64,000 nucleotides of DNA from Breoghania sp. (GCF_030066895.1 NZ_JASJAV010000004.1:124001-188000); one strand, 5' to 3'. Positions 42,163-51,848 are shown, counted from the first letter of the stretch. Numbers and translations: made by a program. The notes: a model not told the origin generated them from the letters alone.

Positions 42163-42809
42163 GTTTTCCTCGATGAGGTTGTATTCGCCCTGTTTGCGAA
42201 CCGCGCCGGCAGTTCATCGTCATCGTCATAAGGCGAGCGTGCTTCAATTGCATCGGCGACATCTTCCGCCATCCGCAGCGACCGCAACACAAGCGGCAGC
42301 GCCAGCGCGATCGGATTGGAACCAAGCCCGCGCGCGCTGCGCATTGCGAATTTCCTGGCTCTGTCCGCCAATGACCGGAATAAACCGCAACGCCAGGGAG
42401 AAGGCCAGACTGACCTTCTTCGGATCGACGCCGAAACGCCGGAAGGGCCCGAGCGCCTTTTCGATCACAGCGATCATCGCGTCGTCAACGTCACCAGCAT
42501 CGCCAGCAGGGCCAGAGCCGCGATCCGCAGGACCACCATTGCCGCGAGATCCCACGATTCGATAAATCCCTGGACGACGAAGATGAGAACGAGCAGCCAC
42601 TTCAGCGGGCTGATCTGTTGATACGCCTGCCGCATCGGGATCTTGGCGACGCGATACAATCCAAGCGCAACGGCGAGTACCACGACCAGTTCGCGCCAAT
42701 CGCCGAGCAGCATGATGCCGGAGGCGACGACTGCCAATGCAACGAGCTTCGTTCCCGCACCGAGGCGGTGAATGGGCGACACGGTGAAGGGATCGCGAAT
42801 CTCACTCAT
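42163..42809 (-). pseudogene. bioN: bioN, transmembrane (T) component of ECF biotin transporter, frameshifted
   Basis: EcfT-type membrane protein that couples BioM to Bio[23 protein letters not shown] and the first helices are in the first frame. After a break near 42478 comes FRRFGVDPKKVSLAFSLALRFIPVI. After a second break near 42355 comes the coupling-helix motif ARGLGSNPIALALPLVLRSLR. The C-terminal end is not certain because the last open frame runs into bioY in another phase. The start overlaps the bioM stop by four bases. Confidence 0.78.
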
Positions 42810-43492
42810 TGCATCCGCTCCACATAGAACTTGAGCGCGGGGTCAGGCTCGTCATCAGCAATCACCTTGCCATGATCGAAGACAATGACGCGATCGAAAT
42901 GCTCAAGCAGCGGCAGATCGTGTGTAACGATGATTACCGTCTCTTCAAGATCGGCGATCACCCGCGCCACCTTGCGCGCATTGCGCAGATCGAGAAGCGT
43001 TGTTGGCTCGTCGAAGACCACGCAGTCCGGACGGGTGACGAGCACGCCGGAAAGCGCCAGAAGCTGCTTCTGGCCGCCGGAAAGAGCGTGAGAGGGATGA
43101 TAGCGGAACGGGCCCAGACCATACCGGTCGAGCACCTCTTCCACGAGCGCCCCGCGTTGAGCTTTGGGCTGCTTCAGTTCCTTGAGCCCGAAGGCCACGT
43201 CTTCCTCCACAATGGGGAAGACAATCTGATTATCTGGGTTTTGGAATACGAATCCGACTTTCCGGCGGACGGCCTTGCCGTTCTTCACCGTGTCGAGCCC
43301 ATCCACGAGAACTTGTCCCTTCGTGGGAACCCGGAGCCCGTTGAGGAACCTTGCGAACGTGCTCTTGCCCGAGCCGTTCGATCCGACGATCCCGATCCGC
43401 TTTTCGGTCAGCGTAAGATCGATTCCTTTCAAAGCTTCGAAAGTATCAAACCGCTGATGCACATGCACATCGCGGACTTCGAACGTCGTCAT
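42806..43492 (-). CDS. bioM: ATPase (A) component of ECF biotin transporter
   Basis: ABC-type ATPase of BioMNY. The ATG at 43492 ([16 protein letters not shown]) gives 228 residues; a longer frame upstream is not needed. Walker [11 protein letters not shown]-loop [13 protein letters not shown], signature [13 protein letters not shown], Walker [13 protein letters not shown] and the H-loop VTHDLPLL are all present. It is intact, whereas its partners bioN and bioY are frameshifted, so no functional transporter is expected unless these are supplied elsewhere. It directly follows the mad cluster on the same strand. Confidence 0.93.
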   Translation of the reverse strand: MTTFEVRDVHVHQRFDTFEALKGIDLTLTEKRIGIVGSNGSGKSTFARFLNGLRVPTKGQVLVDGLDTVKNGKAVRRKVGFVFQNPDNQIVFPIVEEDVAFGLKELKQPKAQRGALVEEVLDRYGLGPFRYHPSHALSGGQKQLLALSGVLVTRPDCVVFDEPTTLLDLRNARKVARVIADLEETVIIVTHDLPLLEHFDRVIVFDHGKVIADDEPDPALKFYVERMQ

Positions 43493-43590
43493 TCGGTTTC
43501 TGCCCTTAGAACGTTTGAAGTCGCCACACGCCTTCCGTAGGGAGAGGTACGCGGCGATTGCAAGACAAGTCATTTGCAATTTTGAGTTGC

Positions 43591-43603
43591 TTATCCCGGA
43601 TAA
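43591..43603. promoter_or_regulatory. Palindrome TTATCC-C-GGATAA upstream of bioM
   Basis: A perfect 6+1+6 inverted repeat about 100 bases before bioM. It resembles in general shape the TTAT...ATAA operators of GntR-type biotin regulators (BioR), but the centre differs. A second perfect palindrome (AAACGCTAGCGTTT) lies at 43640-43653. Either could control bioMNY. Confidence 0.4.
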
Positions 43604-43639
43604 GGACTAAACTTGCCTCTTTTTTAACACCAACCCTTG

Positions 43640-43653
43640 AAACGCTAGCGTTT
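43640..43653. promoter_or_regulatory. 14-bp palindrome AAACGCTAGCGTTT
   Basis: Perfect inverted repeat between madM and bioM. It could be an operator or part of a weak terminator after madM; a short A-run on the minus strand argues against a strong terminator. Confidence 0.35.
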
Positions 43654-43711
43654 GCGCTTCAAATTTGGAGTGGTTCCAAGCTTCGTTCTCTGATTGGCCC
43701 TCGCCAAAGGA

Positions 43712-44460
43712 TTATCCAAACAGAGCGACGAGAGCCATGTAACCAAGCGACGGGACGACCAGGCAACCGAAGCCGGTGTAGAAGGTCGCGGTCAGGGCAC
43801 CATAAGGAAACCAGCCGGGCATCGGTCGCGCCGAGGCCTGCCGCTGTGCCACTTGTGGTGCCCATCAGGCCACTATAAGCCGCGGTCGAAGCCGGGTTTT
43901 TTATCCAGACCGGCGATCTTCGCCAGGAACGGCGTCAGGATCATCACGGAGATCGACTTCACCACGCTAGCCGCAACCGAAAGCGCGATCACGTCAGACG
44001 AAGCGTCCAGAGCGTTACCGGTAACAGGGCCGACGATGAAGGTGGCAGCGTCACCGCCAATGGTCGCCATGTCGACTGGACTCGTGTACCCGAAGGCGTA
44101 CGCTGCGGCCGCACCGATGATCAACGAAAGGATCATCGAAATGCACAGAGCGACGACACCCGGCACACCGGCTTTCTTCAGCTCTTCCAGCTTCACGCCG
44201 AAAGCAGTCGCGACGATCGCGAAGCCACGGAAGACGCTGCCGCCCATCAGGCCGATGCCCGAGAAGAGGGAAACGTCAGCAATGCCGTGCTTGCCGCCGG
44301 TGTACTTACCACCAACGAAGGCCAGGATAAGACCGAACACGATGGCAATAGCCGATGAAGAGCTTCGCGACGATGGACGCGACATACATGAAGATGTCGA
44401 CGACCACGAAAGCAGTAACCAGAAAATACTTAGTAACTGCGTGTGCAATAATATCCAGGC
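43712..44460 (-). pseudogene. madM: madM, malonate transporter subunit, broken
   Basis: Large subunit of the two-component MadLM malonate carrier. Reading across breaks gives LDIIAHAVTKYFLVTAFVVVD, SAIAIVFGLILAFVGG, LFSGIGLMGGSVFRGFAIVATAFG, TIGGDAATFIVGPVTGNALDASSDVIALS, GLMGTTSGTAAGLGATDA and VPYGALTATFYTGFG. These match the MadM pattern closely. Breaks are near 44350, 43885 and 43810. No ATG/GTG/TTG is seen directly before LDIIAHAV, so the start may also be lost. Ends at TAA 43712-43714. Confidence 0.85.
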
Positions 44461-44886
44461 TTAATTACTTCTCTTCGCAACAGATTCAGTCGAATAAGTG
44501 GGATCTTCCTCGATCGGAGGAAGAGAATCACTTTTCTCGCCGAGGGTCGTGATCGGCCGGATCAGCAAGAAGCCAGCGAAGACAGCACCAAGACCGGCAA
44601 CGAACGCAAGCACACCTGCGTTGTAGGTGGCTACGACATTCTGACGGGCACACATGGCAACCACGATCGGAATGTACATCATGCTCCAGAACTGGATACT
44701 GTTCTGTGCCAGCTTGGAGAGCTGGTTACGGTCCATGAGGTGCCGTGCGATAACGACGAGCAGCAGCATCGCGATACCAACGCCACCGACGTTGGCGTTA
44801 ATGCCGACCAGATGACCGATGAGGTAGCTGAGGCCGGTACCTACGATCATGCAACCGCCCATCAGGGCTAGCCCATAAATCACCAT
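44461..44886 (-). CDS. madL: Malonate transporter subunit MadL
   Basis: Small membrane subunit of the MadLM malonate/sodium symporter. The ATG at 44886 (MVIYGLALMGGCMIVGTGLSY) gives 141 residues with four hydrophobic helices, including NANVGGVGIAMLLLV and NAGVLAFVAGLGAVFAGF; normal MadL length. A GGAG site lies upstream. The frame is intact, but its partner madM is broken, so transport is not expected. Confidence 0.9.
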   Translation of the reverse strand: MVIYGLALMGGCMIVGTGLSYLIGHLVGINANVGGVGIAMLLLVVIARHLMDRNQLSKLAQNSIQFWSMMYIPIVVAMCARQNVVATYNAGVLAFVAGLGAVFAGFLLIRPITTLGEKSDSLPPIEEDPTYSTESVAKRSN

Positions 44887-44958
44887 ATCACTTAACTCCA
44901 GGAGACTAGGAGTTCGAGTTATCGGGGCGGCGAGGATCGCCGCCCCGGTTTCACGCAA

Positions 44959-45168
44959 TCACTCGATAGTCATCAGAATAGCGCCGGTCTCCAGGCGATC
45001 GCCTGCTGCCGCTGCGATGGACTTAGCTTCGCCGTCCTGCGGGGCCAGCGTGTTGTTCTTCACCTCCATCGCTTCGACGACGGCAAGGTTCTGACCCTTG
45101 GTGACCTTGTCACCAACAGCGACCTCGATCGAGATGACCGTAGACGGCATCTTCACTTTAACATCCAT
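44959..45168 (-). CDS. madF: Biotin carrier protein MadF with altered biotin site
   Basis: Small mobile carrier that takes the carboxyl group of malonyl-ACP on biotin and delivers it to MadB. The ATG at 45168 is preferred (GGAG seven bases upstream), giving 69 residues of a single biotinyl domain. The site that should read EAMK (biotin on Lys) reads EAMEVKN here: the lysine codon AAG is GAG. The rest (VISIEVAVGDKVTKGQNLAVV before it, LAPQDGEAKSI after) is normal. Unless biotin ligase uses the Lys two residues later, which no known carrier does to my knowledge, the protein cannot be biotinylated. The open frame itself is intact. Confidence 0.88.
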   Translation of the reverse strand: MDVKVKMPSTVISIEVAVGDKVTKGQNLAVVEAMEVKNNTLAPQDGEAKSIAAAAGDRLETGAILMTIE

Positions 45169-45180
45169 CATACACTCCAT

Positions 45181-45348
45181 TGGTTAGATGGTTGAGATTT
45201 TGGGTAATTATTCTGTTCTACCATATATTTTTCTGAGTCTAAACGTTTCAAACGCCAATTAATTCGAGAAAATATTAATTTTATTATTTTAAAAAATTTA
45301 TATAAAATGACAATATTTATAAATATTTTTTCCTTCAGAGTAATACTA
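45181..45348. other. Extremely AT-rich intergenic tract between madK-like gene and madF
   Basis: About 170 bases, of which ~45270-45335 consist almost only of A and T. It lies inside an otherwise compact operon where short spacers are expected, and would separate madF-L-M from the genes upstream. No protein, hairpin or repeat is evident. Confidence 0.6.
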
Positions 45349-45939
45349 TTACAACTTTACACCGAGGGAGTTTTCTACTTCCATCTCGACGTCGATGGAG
45401 ATTCCGCGTTCCTCGCTGAACGAGGTGACGCGCTTGTAGAAAGCCTTGACATCGCCGCCGTGCTCAGCATCGACGAGAATGTCGAGGTCAGATTCCGGCC
45501 GCACGTACGCGAGGCCGGTTACCGCCGCCAGAGCGGCGGATCCGATGAGGCCCAGACGCACGCCGCAGCTTTCGCCGAGCTTTGCGATGGGCTCGAGCCC
45601 CGGATGCGACGGGGGCGTCACCGCCACCGCGCGATCCATGACCTCATAATGCGTAATGAACCCGCTTACCTGATCGGCATCGACGATCAGCGAAGAGCGA
45701 ACGCGTTCCTCTCCGATCCGGAGCGGGAACCCGAAGCCAAGCTGCCCCTGCCCTTCCCCGCACGGACGCGTCGGGTGGCAGACGATGCCGGGAATGCGAT
45801 CCTCGAGGAACGTCTTGAGAACGGCCTTCTCGATCGCTTCGTCGTGCATCGTGTATGGCAGCCCCTCGAGCAGAGCTGGCACGAGTGCATCGCGCACTCC
45901 CGGTTTCTGCTCTGCGAGGACATGGCACCGGTTCAACAT
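45349..45939 (-). CDS. Malonate decarboxylase holo-ACP synthase (MdcG/MadK type)
   Basis: Nucleotidyltransferase expected to attach the phosphoribosyl-dephospho-CoA prosthetic group to the acyl carrier protein MadE. Starting at MLNRCHVLAEQKPG (ATG at 45939, with AGGGA upstream) gives 196 residues. The family signature LIGSAALAAVTGLAYVRPESDLDILVD, with the GS...DLD nucleotidyltransferase core, lies near residues 130-155. By position (between madH and madF) it corresponds to madK of Malonomonas. The frame is intact. The enzyme that makes the prosthetic group (CitG/MdcB type) is not in this window. Confidence 0.8.
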   Translation of the reverse strand: MLNRCHVLAEQKPGVRDALVPALLEGLPYTMHDEAIEKAVLKTFLEDRIPGIVCHPTRPCGEGQGQLGFGFPLRIGEERVRSSLIVDADQVSGFITHYEVMDRAVAVTPPSHPGLEPIAKLGESCGVRLGLIGSAALAAVTGLAYVRPESDLDILVDAEHGGDVKAFYKRVTSFSEERGISIDVEMEVENSLGVKL

Positions 45940-45957
45940 CGTTACCGTCCCTTGATC

Positions 45958-47048
45958 TAGGCAGGATCCGTCTTTGCGGATTTCTGCAGGTCGGCCTGGG
46001 CCTCGAGGAGCGTGTCGAACAGGAGGGTCTTCTCGGGCCCTTCGATCTCGATCTTTTCGTCCCACTTGGCTTCGTCAGCCGGGACGCCAGGGAGCAGTTT
46101 TAGTTTTGTGGCCGGAATGTTGGTCTTGAAGGTCCTTGGAGATCTTCACCACCCGCCCCTTGATGCGCAGGATCGTGCGCGCAACCTTCTCGATGGTCGA
46201 AGCCGCATGCGTGGTGGTCGCGGTGACGACGACTTCGTATTCTGGATAGGTGCGCTCGCGCCGATACGTGATGATTTCACCGGCCGGATTACAGACGTGG
46301 TCGGATTTGGAGATGATAAAGTTGTCGCCCATGGGCAGGTCGCCGACGACCAGTTCGCGATAGGTATCGCCGCACGGCGAAGTGACGAGCGTGATGTCGT
46401 CTCGCAGCGGCACGCCATCAAGCATCAACCAGCCGAATTCCTGACAACCGTAAAAATTCCGCACCGAGTAGCCGTAGCTCTCGGCAACCGGCAGCAGTTT
46501 CTGATCGAGCGGAGTGCCGGCGGTCAGAAGGATCGAGCCCTTCGGCATCTGAGCCTTGGCCCGAGCTTGTTGGCCTGCTCGAAGTTCGCCCGCAGGAAAG
46601 AGGATTCACCCAGGATGATCTTCGGCTGCTCGCGGCAGGCCGAAACGATGAAAGCATCCCGGCTGGAGCGTTTCAGGAAGCTCCATTCAACGCCGCAGGC
46701 AGGCAAAGCGTCTGCGGCGAAAACGTTCACAAGCGGAGGATAGCTCACCAGCATCTTCGCTTGTGGTCCGGACCCGAGTCTTTCGAAAAGGGTCCGGACC
46801 ACCGCGCAGCGGCCGGAAATCTCGCTATGAGTCACGCCAACGATGTTCTGGAACGCAGAAGAGCCTGTCGTGAAGGTGAGATACGCCAAATTGAAAGGCG
46901 TATGCACCTCCTCGATGACATGGGCGGCCGTCGGGCCGTCGATTCCCTTGTCCGCCAGAGTCCGCCTCGGCACCTCCTGAAGGGTGGGAACTGTTCCGAA
47001 AGCGTTCAGGGCTTCTTCAAGTACCGTCAGATCGTCGGACATGATCAT
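45958..47048 (-). pseudogene. madH: madH, acetate:ACP-SH ligase (AMP-forming type), frameshifted
   Basis: Acyl-adenylate-type ligase that acetylates the thiol of MadE to start the malonate cycle. The N-terminal part includes LTFTTGSSAFQNIVGVTHSE and LVSYPPLVNVFAADAL. After a break near 46545 it continues MPKGSILLTAGTPLDQKLL, NFYGCQEFGWLMLDGVPL, VVGDLPMGDNFIISKSDHV and RTILRIKGRVVKISKDL. A second break near 46120 leads to NIPATKLKLLPGVPADEAKW and the stop at 45958. Total about 363 codons. Assignment as MadH is by this fold and the position between madD and the madK-like gene. Confidence 0.75.
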
Positions 47049-47067
47049 CGTCCCTTAAAAAGGATCG

Positions 47068-47965
47068 TCAGCGAGATGGAGCGTATTTCTCGGCGACTGC
47101 AGCGAACTCCTTGTTCATCAGATCGATGACCTTGGGTCGCACGACACGGCCGTTGCGCTCGGCACCAAGCGTACCGCGGCCCCAGGGGCCGAGCTTGTCG
47201 GCTTCACCGTTGGCAATAGCCTTCCGGATCTCCGCAATGTGCTTGATGATCGTGGGACGCATGCCATCGGTCTCGGAGGCCTGCTCTTCCACGCCGCCAA
47301 GGGCATAGAAGAACTGCGGGCCAGCCGCGAAGACCGGGTTGCCCTTGGAAAGCTCTTCCAGGGTTTCCAGATCCTTCTTGATGATGCGAGAGATCAACGT
47401 CAGCGGCATCACGTGGATCATCGTGCCAAAGGACGATTCCAGCGACAGGATGTTCGACGCCTGCAGGCCGTGACACAGGAACGCGCCGGAGATGGCGCGG
47501 CCGATGACCATCGCCACAATCGGGTGACCTTCGAGACGAGCTTCTGCCAGCGCGAGCTGGTAGGCGCCCGTGGCCTTGTTCATGCCGATGATCTCTTCGA
47601 CCTTGCCGGGGCCGTTGCCCGGGGTGTCGACGATAAAGACCAGAGCACGCTTTTCCTCAGCCGGCTTGTCGGCGTCGGCAGCAAGAGAGACGTAGACGGC
47701 CTGAGCCATCTTGTACCCTTCCTTCCATGCCGATGATGCCCGCATAGACGACCGGGAACTTCTCGTTGAAGGCCTGCGCGTCGGAAGCAATGATGGTGAC
47801 ATCCTTGCCTTCAAGCGCCGCCGTTCCGACGACTGCACCCGGCGGACCGAATTCCGGATCGTCGAAGGTCTTGGCACCAACGGTGCCTTCCTTGAAGCTG
47901 TCGGCATCCACGATCATGTCGATCGCGTCCCGACCTCGTCCCATCATGGTTTCTTTGGCTTCCAT
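47068..47965 (-). pseudogene. madD: madD (mdcE-like), malonyl-ACP:biotin carboxyltransferase subunit, frameshifted
   Basis: Second subunit of the carboxyltransferase that moves the carboxyl group from malonyl-S-ACP to biotin. The first frame (MEAKETMMGRGRDAIDMIVD, PGAVVGTAALEGKDVTIIA, VVYAGIIGME) breaks near 47720 at a GGAAGG run. The rest continues EGYKMAQAVYVSL, LVFIVDTPGNGPGKVEEIIGMNKATGAYQLALAEAR, HPIVAMVIGRAISGAFL. The crotonase-like oxyanion segment is preserved. Combined length of about 299 residues is normal. A single indel in a short purine run. Confidence 0.85.
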
Positions 47966-47998
47966 GATTTTCTCCTGAATTGGGATATCTGACCGTGA

Positions 47999-48955
47999 TT
48001 AGATCGTGAGACGCTTGGTCTCGGCGAGGAACTCGTCGATCGGCTTGTTCTCGGTGGCGATCGGGTCTGCGTTTCCGGCCTTGGCCCACAGATCACGGGC
48101 GTCCTTCGGCTGCAGCTCGGCCGTGAGAGCGACGAGCTTCAGCTGCTTCTCGACCAGCTCGGGGGAGGCGACGCGACGCATCGCCTCGAAGTCTGAGACC
48201 GGCAGAGGCGCAAGTTTCTGCAGAGCTTCACGGAAGTCCTTGATGGAACCCTTCACGAGGACGTCGCAGTCACCCATGATGTACTTGTGACGACCACCGG
48301 TGGTGCGGAACACGAGAGCACGATCACCAGAATCGAACTCTTCCTTGCCCATCTCCTGCTCGATCACTTCAGGACCGGTCAGGCCAAGACGGCCGTACTC
48401 GCTCATCACGATCGCGTCGGTCGCGGCGGCAACGAAGCCCATGCCGCCGAAGCAGCCGATTTTCGAACCGATCACGGAGATCACCGGCACCTTGTGACGG
48501 GCCTTCTGGATCTGATCTATCACCTCGGCGTGGGCCAGAAGACCGGCGTTGGACTCGTGCAGACGCACACCGCCCGTCTCGAACGAGATCACCACGATCG
48601 GCTTCTCTTCGTCCGTTGCGTCCGGATGCTCGGCAACGAGCTTGTCGTAGAACTCCGTGGCGAGACGGATGGTGTTCACCATCTTCGCACTGCCAACCTC
48701 ACCGACGGAACCGCCGATGAAGCGGCCTTCTTGCGAGATCACGAAGACCAGGGTCTTACCAATCTTGCCGACGCCGGTGACGATACCGTCATCGAACTCG
48801 ACCGCTTCGCCAAGCGTCTCCAGGTGCGGAGAGTGGAAGCGGTCAAACGGACCAGCCAACTCCGTGAAGGAGCCTTCGTCGACCAAGCCGATCGCTCGGG
48901 CCCGGGCGTCCGATTCCAGGAAGTTCTGTTCCTGAAGGTCATTCCATTTCGGCAT
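47999..48955 (-). CDS. madC: Malonyl-ACP:biotin-protein carboxyltransferase subunit (mdcD-like)
   Basis: Crotonase-fold carboxyltransferase beta-type subunit. The 318 residues start MPKWNDLQEQNFLESDARARA. The core has FVISQEGRFIGGSVGEVGSAKMVN, VVISFETGGVRLHESNAGLLAHAEV and IGSKIGCFGGMGFVAAATDAIVMSE, typical of the acetyl-CoA carboxylase/MdcD family. It lies 11 bases from madE and precedes madD. The frame is intact, but its partner madD is broken. Confidence 0.9.
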   Translation of the reverse strand: MPKWNDLQEQNFLESDARARAIGLVDEGSFTELAGPFDRFHSPHLETLGEAVEFDDGIVTGVGKIGKTLVFVISQEGRFIGGSVGEVGSAKMVNTIRLATEFYDKLVAEHPDATDEEKPIVVISFETGGVRLHESNAGLLAHAEVIDQIQKARHKVPVISVIGSKIGCFGGMGFVAAATDAIVMSEYGRLGLTGPEVIEQEMGKEEFDSGDRALVFRTTGGRHKYIMGDCDVLVKGSIKDFREALQKLAPLPVSDFEAMRRVASPELVEKQLKLVALTAELQPKDARDLWAKAGNADPIATENKPIDEFLAETKRLTI

Positions 48956-48966
48956 AGGATATCTTC

Positions 48967-49284
48967 TTACTCTTCCGTCGCTTCCGTAAAGGCCTGGCGC
49001 AAGCGCAGCAGGACGACGGCGGGGGTAGCGTTGTTGTCATTGATCTTGAACTGGACGTCGCCGAGGAGCGTTTCGGTCGCAAAGGTCTCGATGAGCCGCT
49101 TCCAGAGCTCTTCGAAACCCGCAACCGGGGTGACGACCTTTACCGAAGCGGCCCCTTTCAGGTCCTTCGGCTCCATCAGGACTTCCATGTCACCCGAGCC
49201 GACAACACCGAGGTGAAGCGGCTTGTCGATGCTTTTGGTAGCCGCGCCGATTTTGACGTAGAATTCCAGTGTGTTCAAAGCCAT
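48967..49284 (-). CDS. madE: Malonate decarboxylase acyl carrier protein
   Basis: Carries malonyl and acetyl groups on a CoA-like prosthetic group attached to a serine. The 105 residues include VVGSGDMEVLMEP (about 25-37), whose serine in GSGD is the attachment site in MdcC/MadE. The later KINDNNATPAVVLLRLRQAF helix is typical of the family. Intact. It sits between madA and madC with short spacers, in the same order as the Malonomonas cluster. Confidence 0.92.
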   Translation of the reverse strand: MALNTLEFYVKIGAATKSIDKPLHLGVVGSGDMEVLMEPKDLKGAASVKVVTPVAGFEELWKRLIETFATETLLGDVQFKINDNNATPAVVLLRLRQAFTEATEE

Positions 49285-49303
49285 GGTTTAATGATCCTTC
49301 GTA

Positions 49304-50984
49304 TCACCAGTTGCGGAACCGAGCCGGCGGGTTGTAGAGACCACCAAACCAGGTCACGAGGTCCTGGATGCTACGGGCAGCCAACATCGAGTGGTTCGCA
49401 CGCTTGCGATCGACGCCAAGATCTTCCGGCGTCATGAAGATGCGCTGCTCGCGAAGGCGCTTGGTCTCGGCTGGATCGGCCTGGAGCCCGATTTCCGTGT
49501 AATCTGCGACCGCACGAATGGCAGCCATGCGGGCTTCGATGTCCGGAGCGCGGTTGAGGTAGGCGATGCCTTCCTCGGTCACGATGTGGGTCAGGTCATC
49601 GGCGTAGATCATGACCGGAGGCAGCGGGAGGTTGGCGTTCTTGGCCAGCTTCCAGGCATCCAGTTCCTCGACGAAGACCGGAGCGCGGCCCTCACCAAAC
49701 GTCTCAACGCCCTGCACGACCAGCTTCTTGCCGCCAGGCATGTTGTCGAGCGTACGATCCAGGGTCGGCTGTTCCTCACCGCACTTCAGCCAGGCATCCG
49801 TGGAGTGACGACGATCATGGGAGTCAGAACCCATGTTTGGGGAACCACCGAAGCCGGCAACGCGGTTCGCGGTAGCTGTGGAAGAGTTGCCGTACTTGTC
49901 GATCTGCAGCGTGCCGCCGATGAACATGTCGCAAGCGAACTGACCGGCAGCCTGCGAGAACGCACGGTTGGACCGCAGCGAACCGTCCGGGACGACGAAA
50001 AACACGCCCGGATGTGCCGAAACGAACTTCTCCATGCCCAGCTCACCGCCGAAGCAGTGGATCTGTTGCACCCATCCGTCTTCGATTTCGGGGATCATCG
50101 TCGGATGTGGGTTCAGAACCATGTGCGTGCAGATCTTGCCCTTCAGGCCAAGCTCAGCACCGTAGGTCGGCAGCATGAGTTCGATCTCGGAGGTCAGGAA
50201 GCCGATGCCATGGTTCAGCCGCTTCACTTCGTACTCGGTACTCGGCATAGATGCCCTTGAGGCAGAGCATCGCCAGCAGAATCTGGTTGTCCGTGATGAG
50301 AGCCGGGTTACGCGTGAACAGCGGTTCGATGAAGAACGGCTTCGGCGACTGCACGACAGCGTCGACCCAGTCGGCCGGGATATCAACGCGGGGCAGCTCG
50401 TCAACGATCTCGTTCACCTGGGCGATAACGATGCCCTGGCTGAACTTGGTCGCCTCGACGATGGTCGGCGTATCCTCGGTGTTGAAGCCGGTGTACAGAT
50501 TGCCCTTCTTGTCCGCCTTGTAGGCGCAAATCAGAGAAACCTTCGGGGTCAGGCCGAGGAAGTAACGGGCGAACAGTTCCAGGTACGTGTGGATTGCGCC
50601 CAGTTCCATCTTGCCGTCACGGATGAACTCAGTAACACGGCCGGCCTGAGGGCCACCGAAAGCAAAGTCCAGCTTCTTGACGATGCCGCTTTCAAACAGG
50701 TCGAGGTGAATCGGAAGCGAAACCGTGGACTGCACAATGTGCAGATCGTGGATCTTGCCTTTATCTGCCTTGTTCAGGCACTCGGCCAAAAAGTCGACCT
50801 GTTTCTGGTTATTACCTTCAATATTGACGCGGTCGCCGGGGCGGATGACCGCCTCAAGCAGGTCCACCGTATTTTCCGGCTTAAACTGCTTGCCCGGGCC
50901 AATAAAATGGGCAGTAGCCGCCAACAAATCTGCAGTATCTGTAGATCGGCGGTCCCACTTCTTCTTTGTACCGTTAGTGGATAT
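49304..50984 (-). pseudogene. madA: madA, acetyl-/malonyl-ACP transferase, frameshifted with lost start
   Basis: Alpha subunit that exchanges acetate for malonate on the carrier protein. The segments NTVDLLEAVIRPGDRVNIEG, NQKQVDFLAECLNKA and FAFGGPQAGRVTEF begin the protein. After a break near 50252 it continues EVKRLNHGIGFLTSEIELMLPTY, HCFGGELGMEKFVSAHPGVFF, GGTLQIDKYGNSSTATANRVAGFGG and MLAARSIQDLVTWFGGLYNPP to the stop at 49304. About 560 codons, the normal length of MdcA. The N-terminus expected to read M-S-T-N-G-T-K has ATA in place of ATG at 50982-50984. The first downstream ATG or alternative start would remove about 18 residues. Confidence 0.86.
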
Positions 50985-51007
50985 GGAACAAGATCTGTTT
51001 ATTTGTA

Positions 51008-51848
51008 TTAGCGCTTCAGAACCGAAGTGTTCGGTGATTGAAATGCCTCTCCGTAGTAGAAGCTGTGTGTCACGCTGCTCCTATCGCGAATGCTTAGGCT
51101 CCCATCGAGTCTGAGATCGGTTGCCGTCCCTTCCAGGCGCTCGTTACCCGCATCGAACAGGGCGTCCTGTCCGATCGTGCAGGAGCGCTCCAGCTAGGCA
51201 TCGCGAACGGGAGAGAACCTCTCCTGTTCCCAACGGGCAGTCCAGATCTCGATTTGTTGGAAAATTGCTTCCAGAAGGACGTGCTCGTCAGTCTCGCGTC
51301 CCGTTTCCATTGCAAGAGAGGTAGCAATCCCCTTCAAGCACCGGCGGCACATCAGTTGCCGCCATATTCACGTTAATTCCGATCCCGGCGATGACATGCG
51401 CCATCTTGCCTTCATCGGTCAGTACCAGTTCACACAGAATGTCGCACAGCTTGCGCCCGGCGACAAGAATATCGTTCGGCCATTTCACTTCGGCCGGGAT
51501 TCCTGTTGTTTGCCTTACGGCCTCGACCACGGCGACTCCGAGTAGGAGTGTGTATTTGGAGATTTCTTCAAGCGGCCGCTCGGGACGCAGAAGAATGTAG
51601 ATCTCGAGCCCTTTGCCCGGTTTGGAGAACCAGAAACGCTTGCCCTTGCCTTTTCCCGCGGTTTGGTGAGCAGCTACCAATGCGAGACCCGTCTCAGCGC
51701 CGCCTTGTTGGAGGTCCGACATGAGGCGGTTCGTGGAGTCTACTTCCGACAGGAAGCAGATCGGGTCGATAAGACCTACACGCCTCTCCATGTCGCTGAA
51801 ATTAGCGAGGCCGTAGAACACCGAAGCGTTGGCAGTTTGGGTCAGCAT
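51008..51848 (-). pseudogene. birA: birA-like biotin-protein ligase, broken
   Basis: Enzyme that activates biotin and attaches it to carrier proteins, here probably dedicated to MadF. Motifs: FLSEVDSTN, HQTAGKGKGKRFWFSKPGKGLEI (the ligase loop, Lys-rich variant of GRGRxGR), VKWPNDILV and IAGIGINVNM. An extra base near 51315 shifts the frame from VLEG to IATSLAMETGRETDEH. A TAG at 51194-51196 interrupts the rest (VRDA-x-LERSCTIGQDAL) where Trp is typical. It ends at 51008 and totals 280 codons, a normal single-domain BirA. It stands between madB and madA. Confidence 0.82.
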
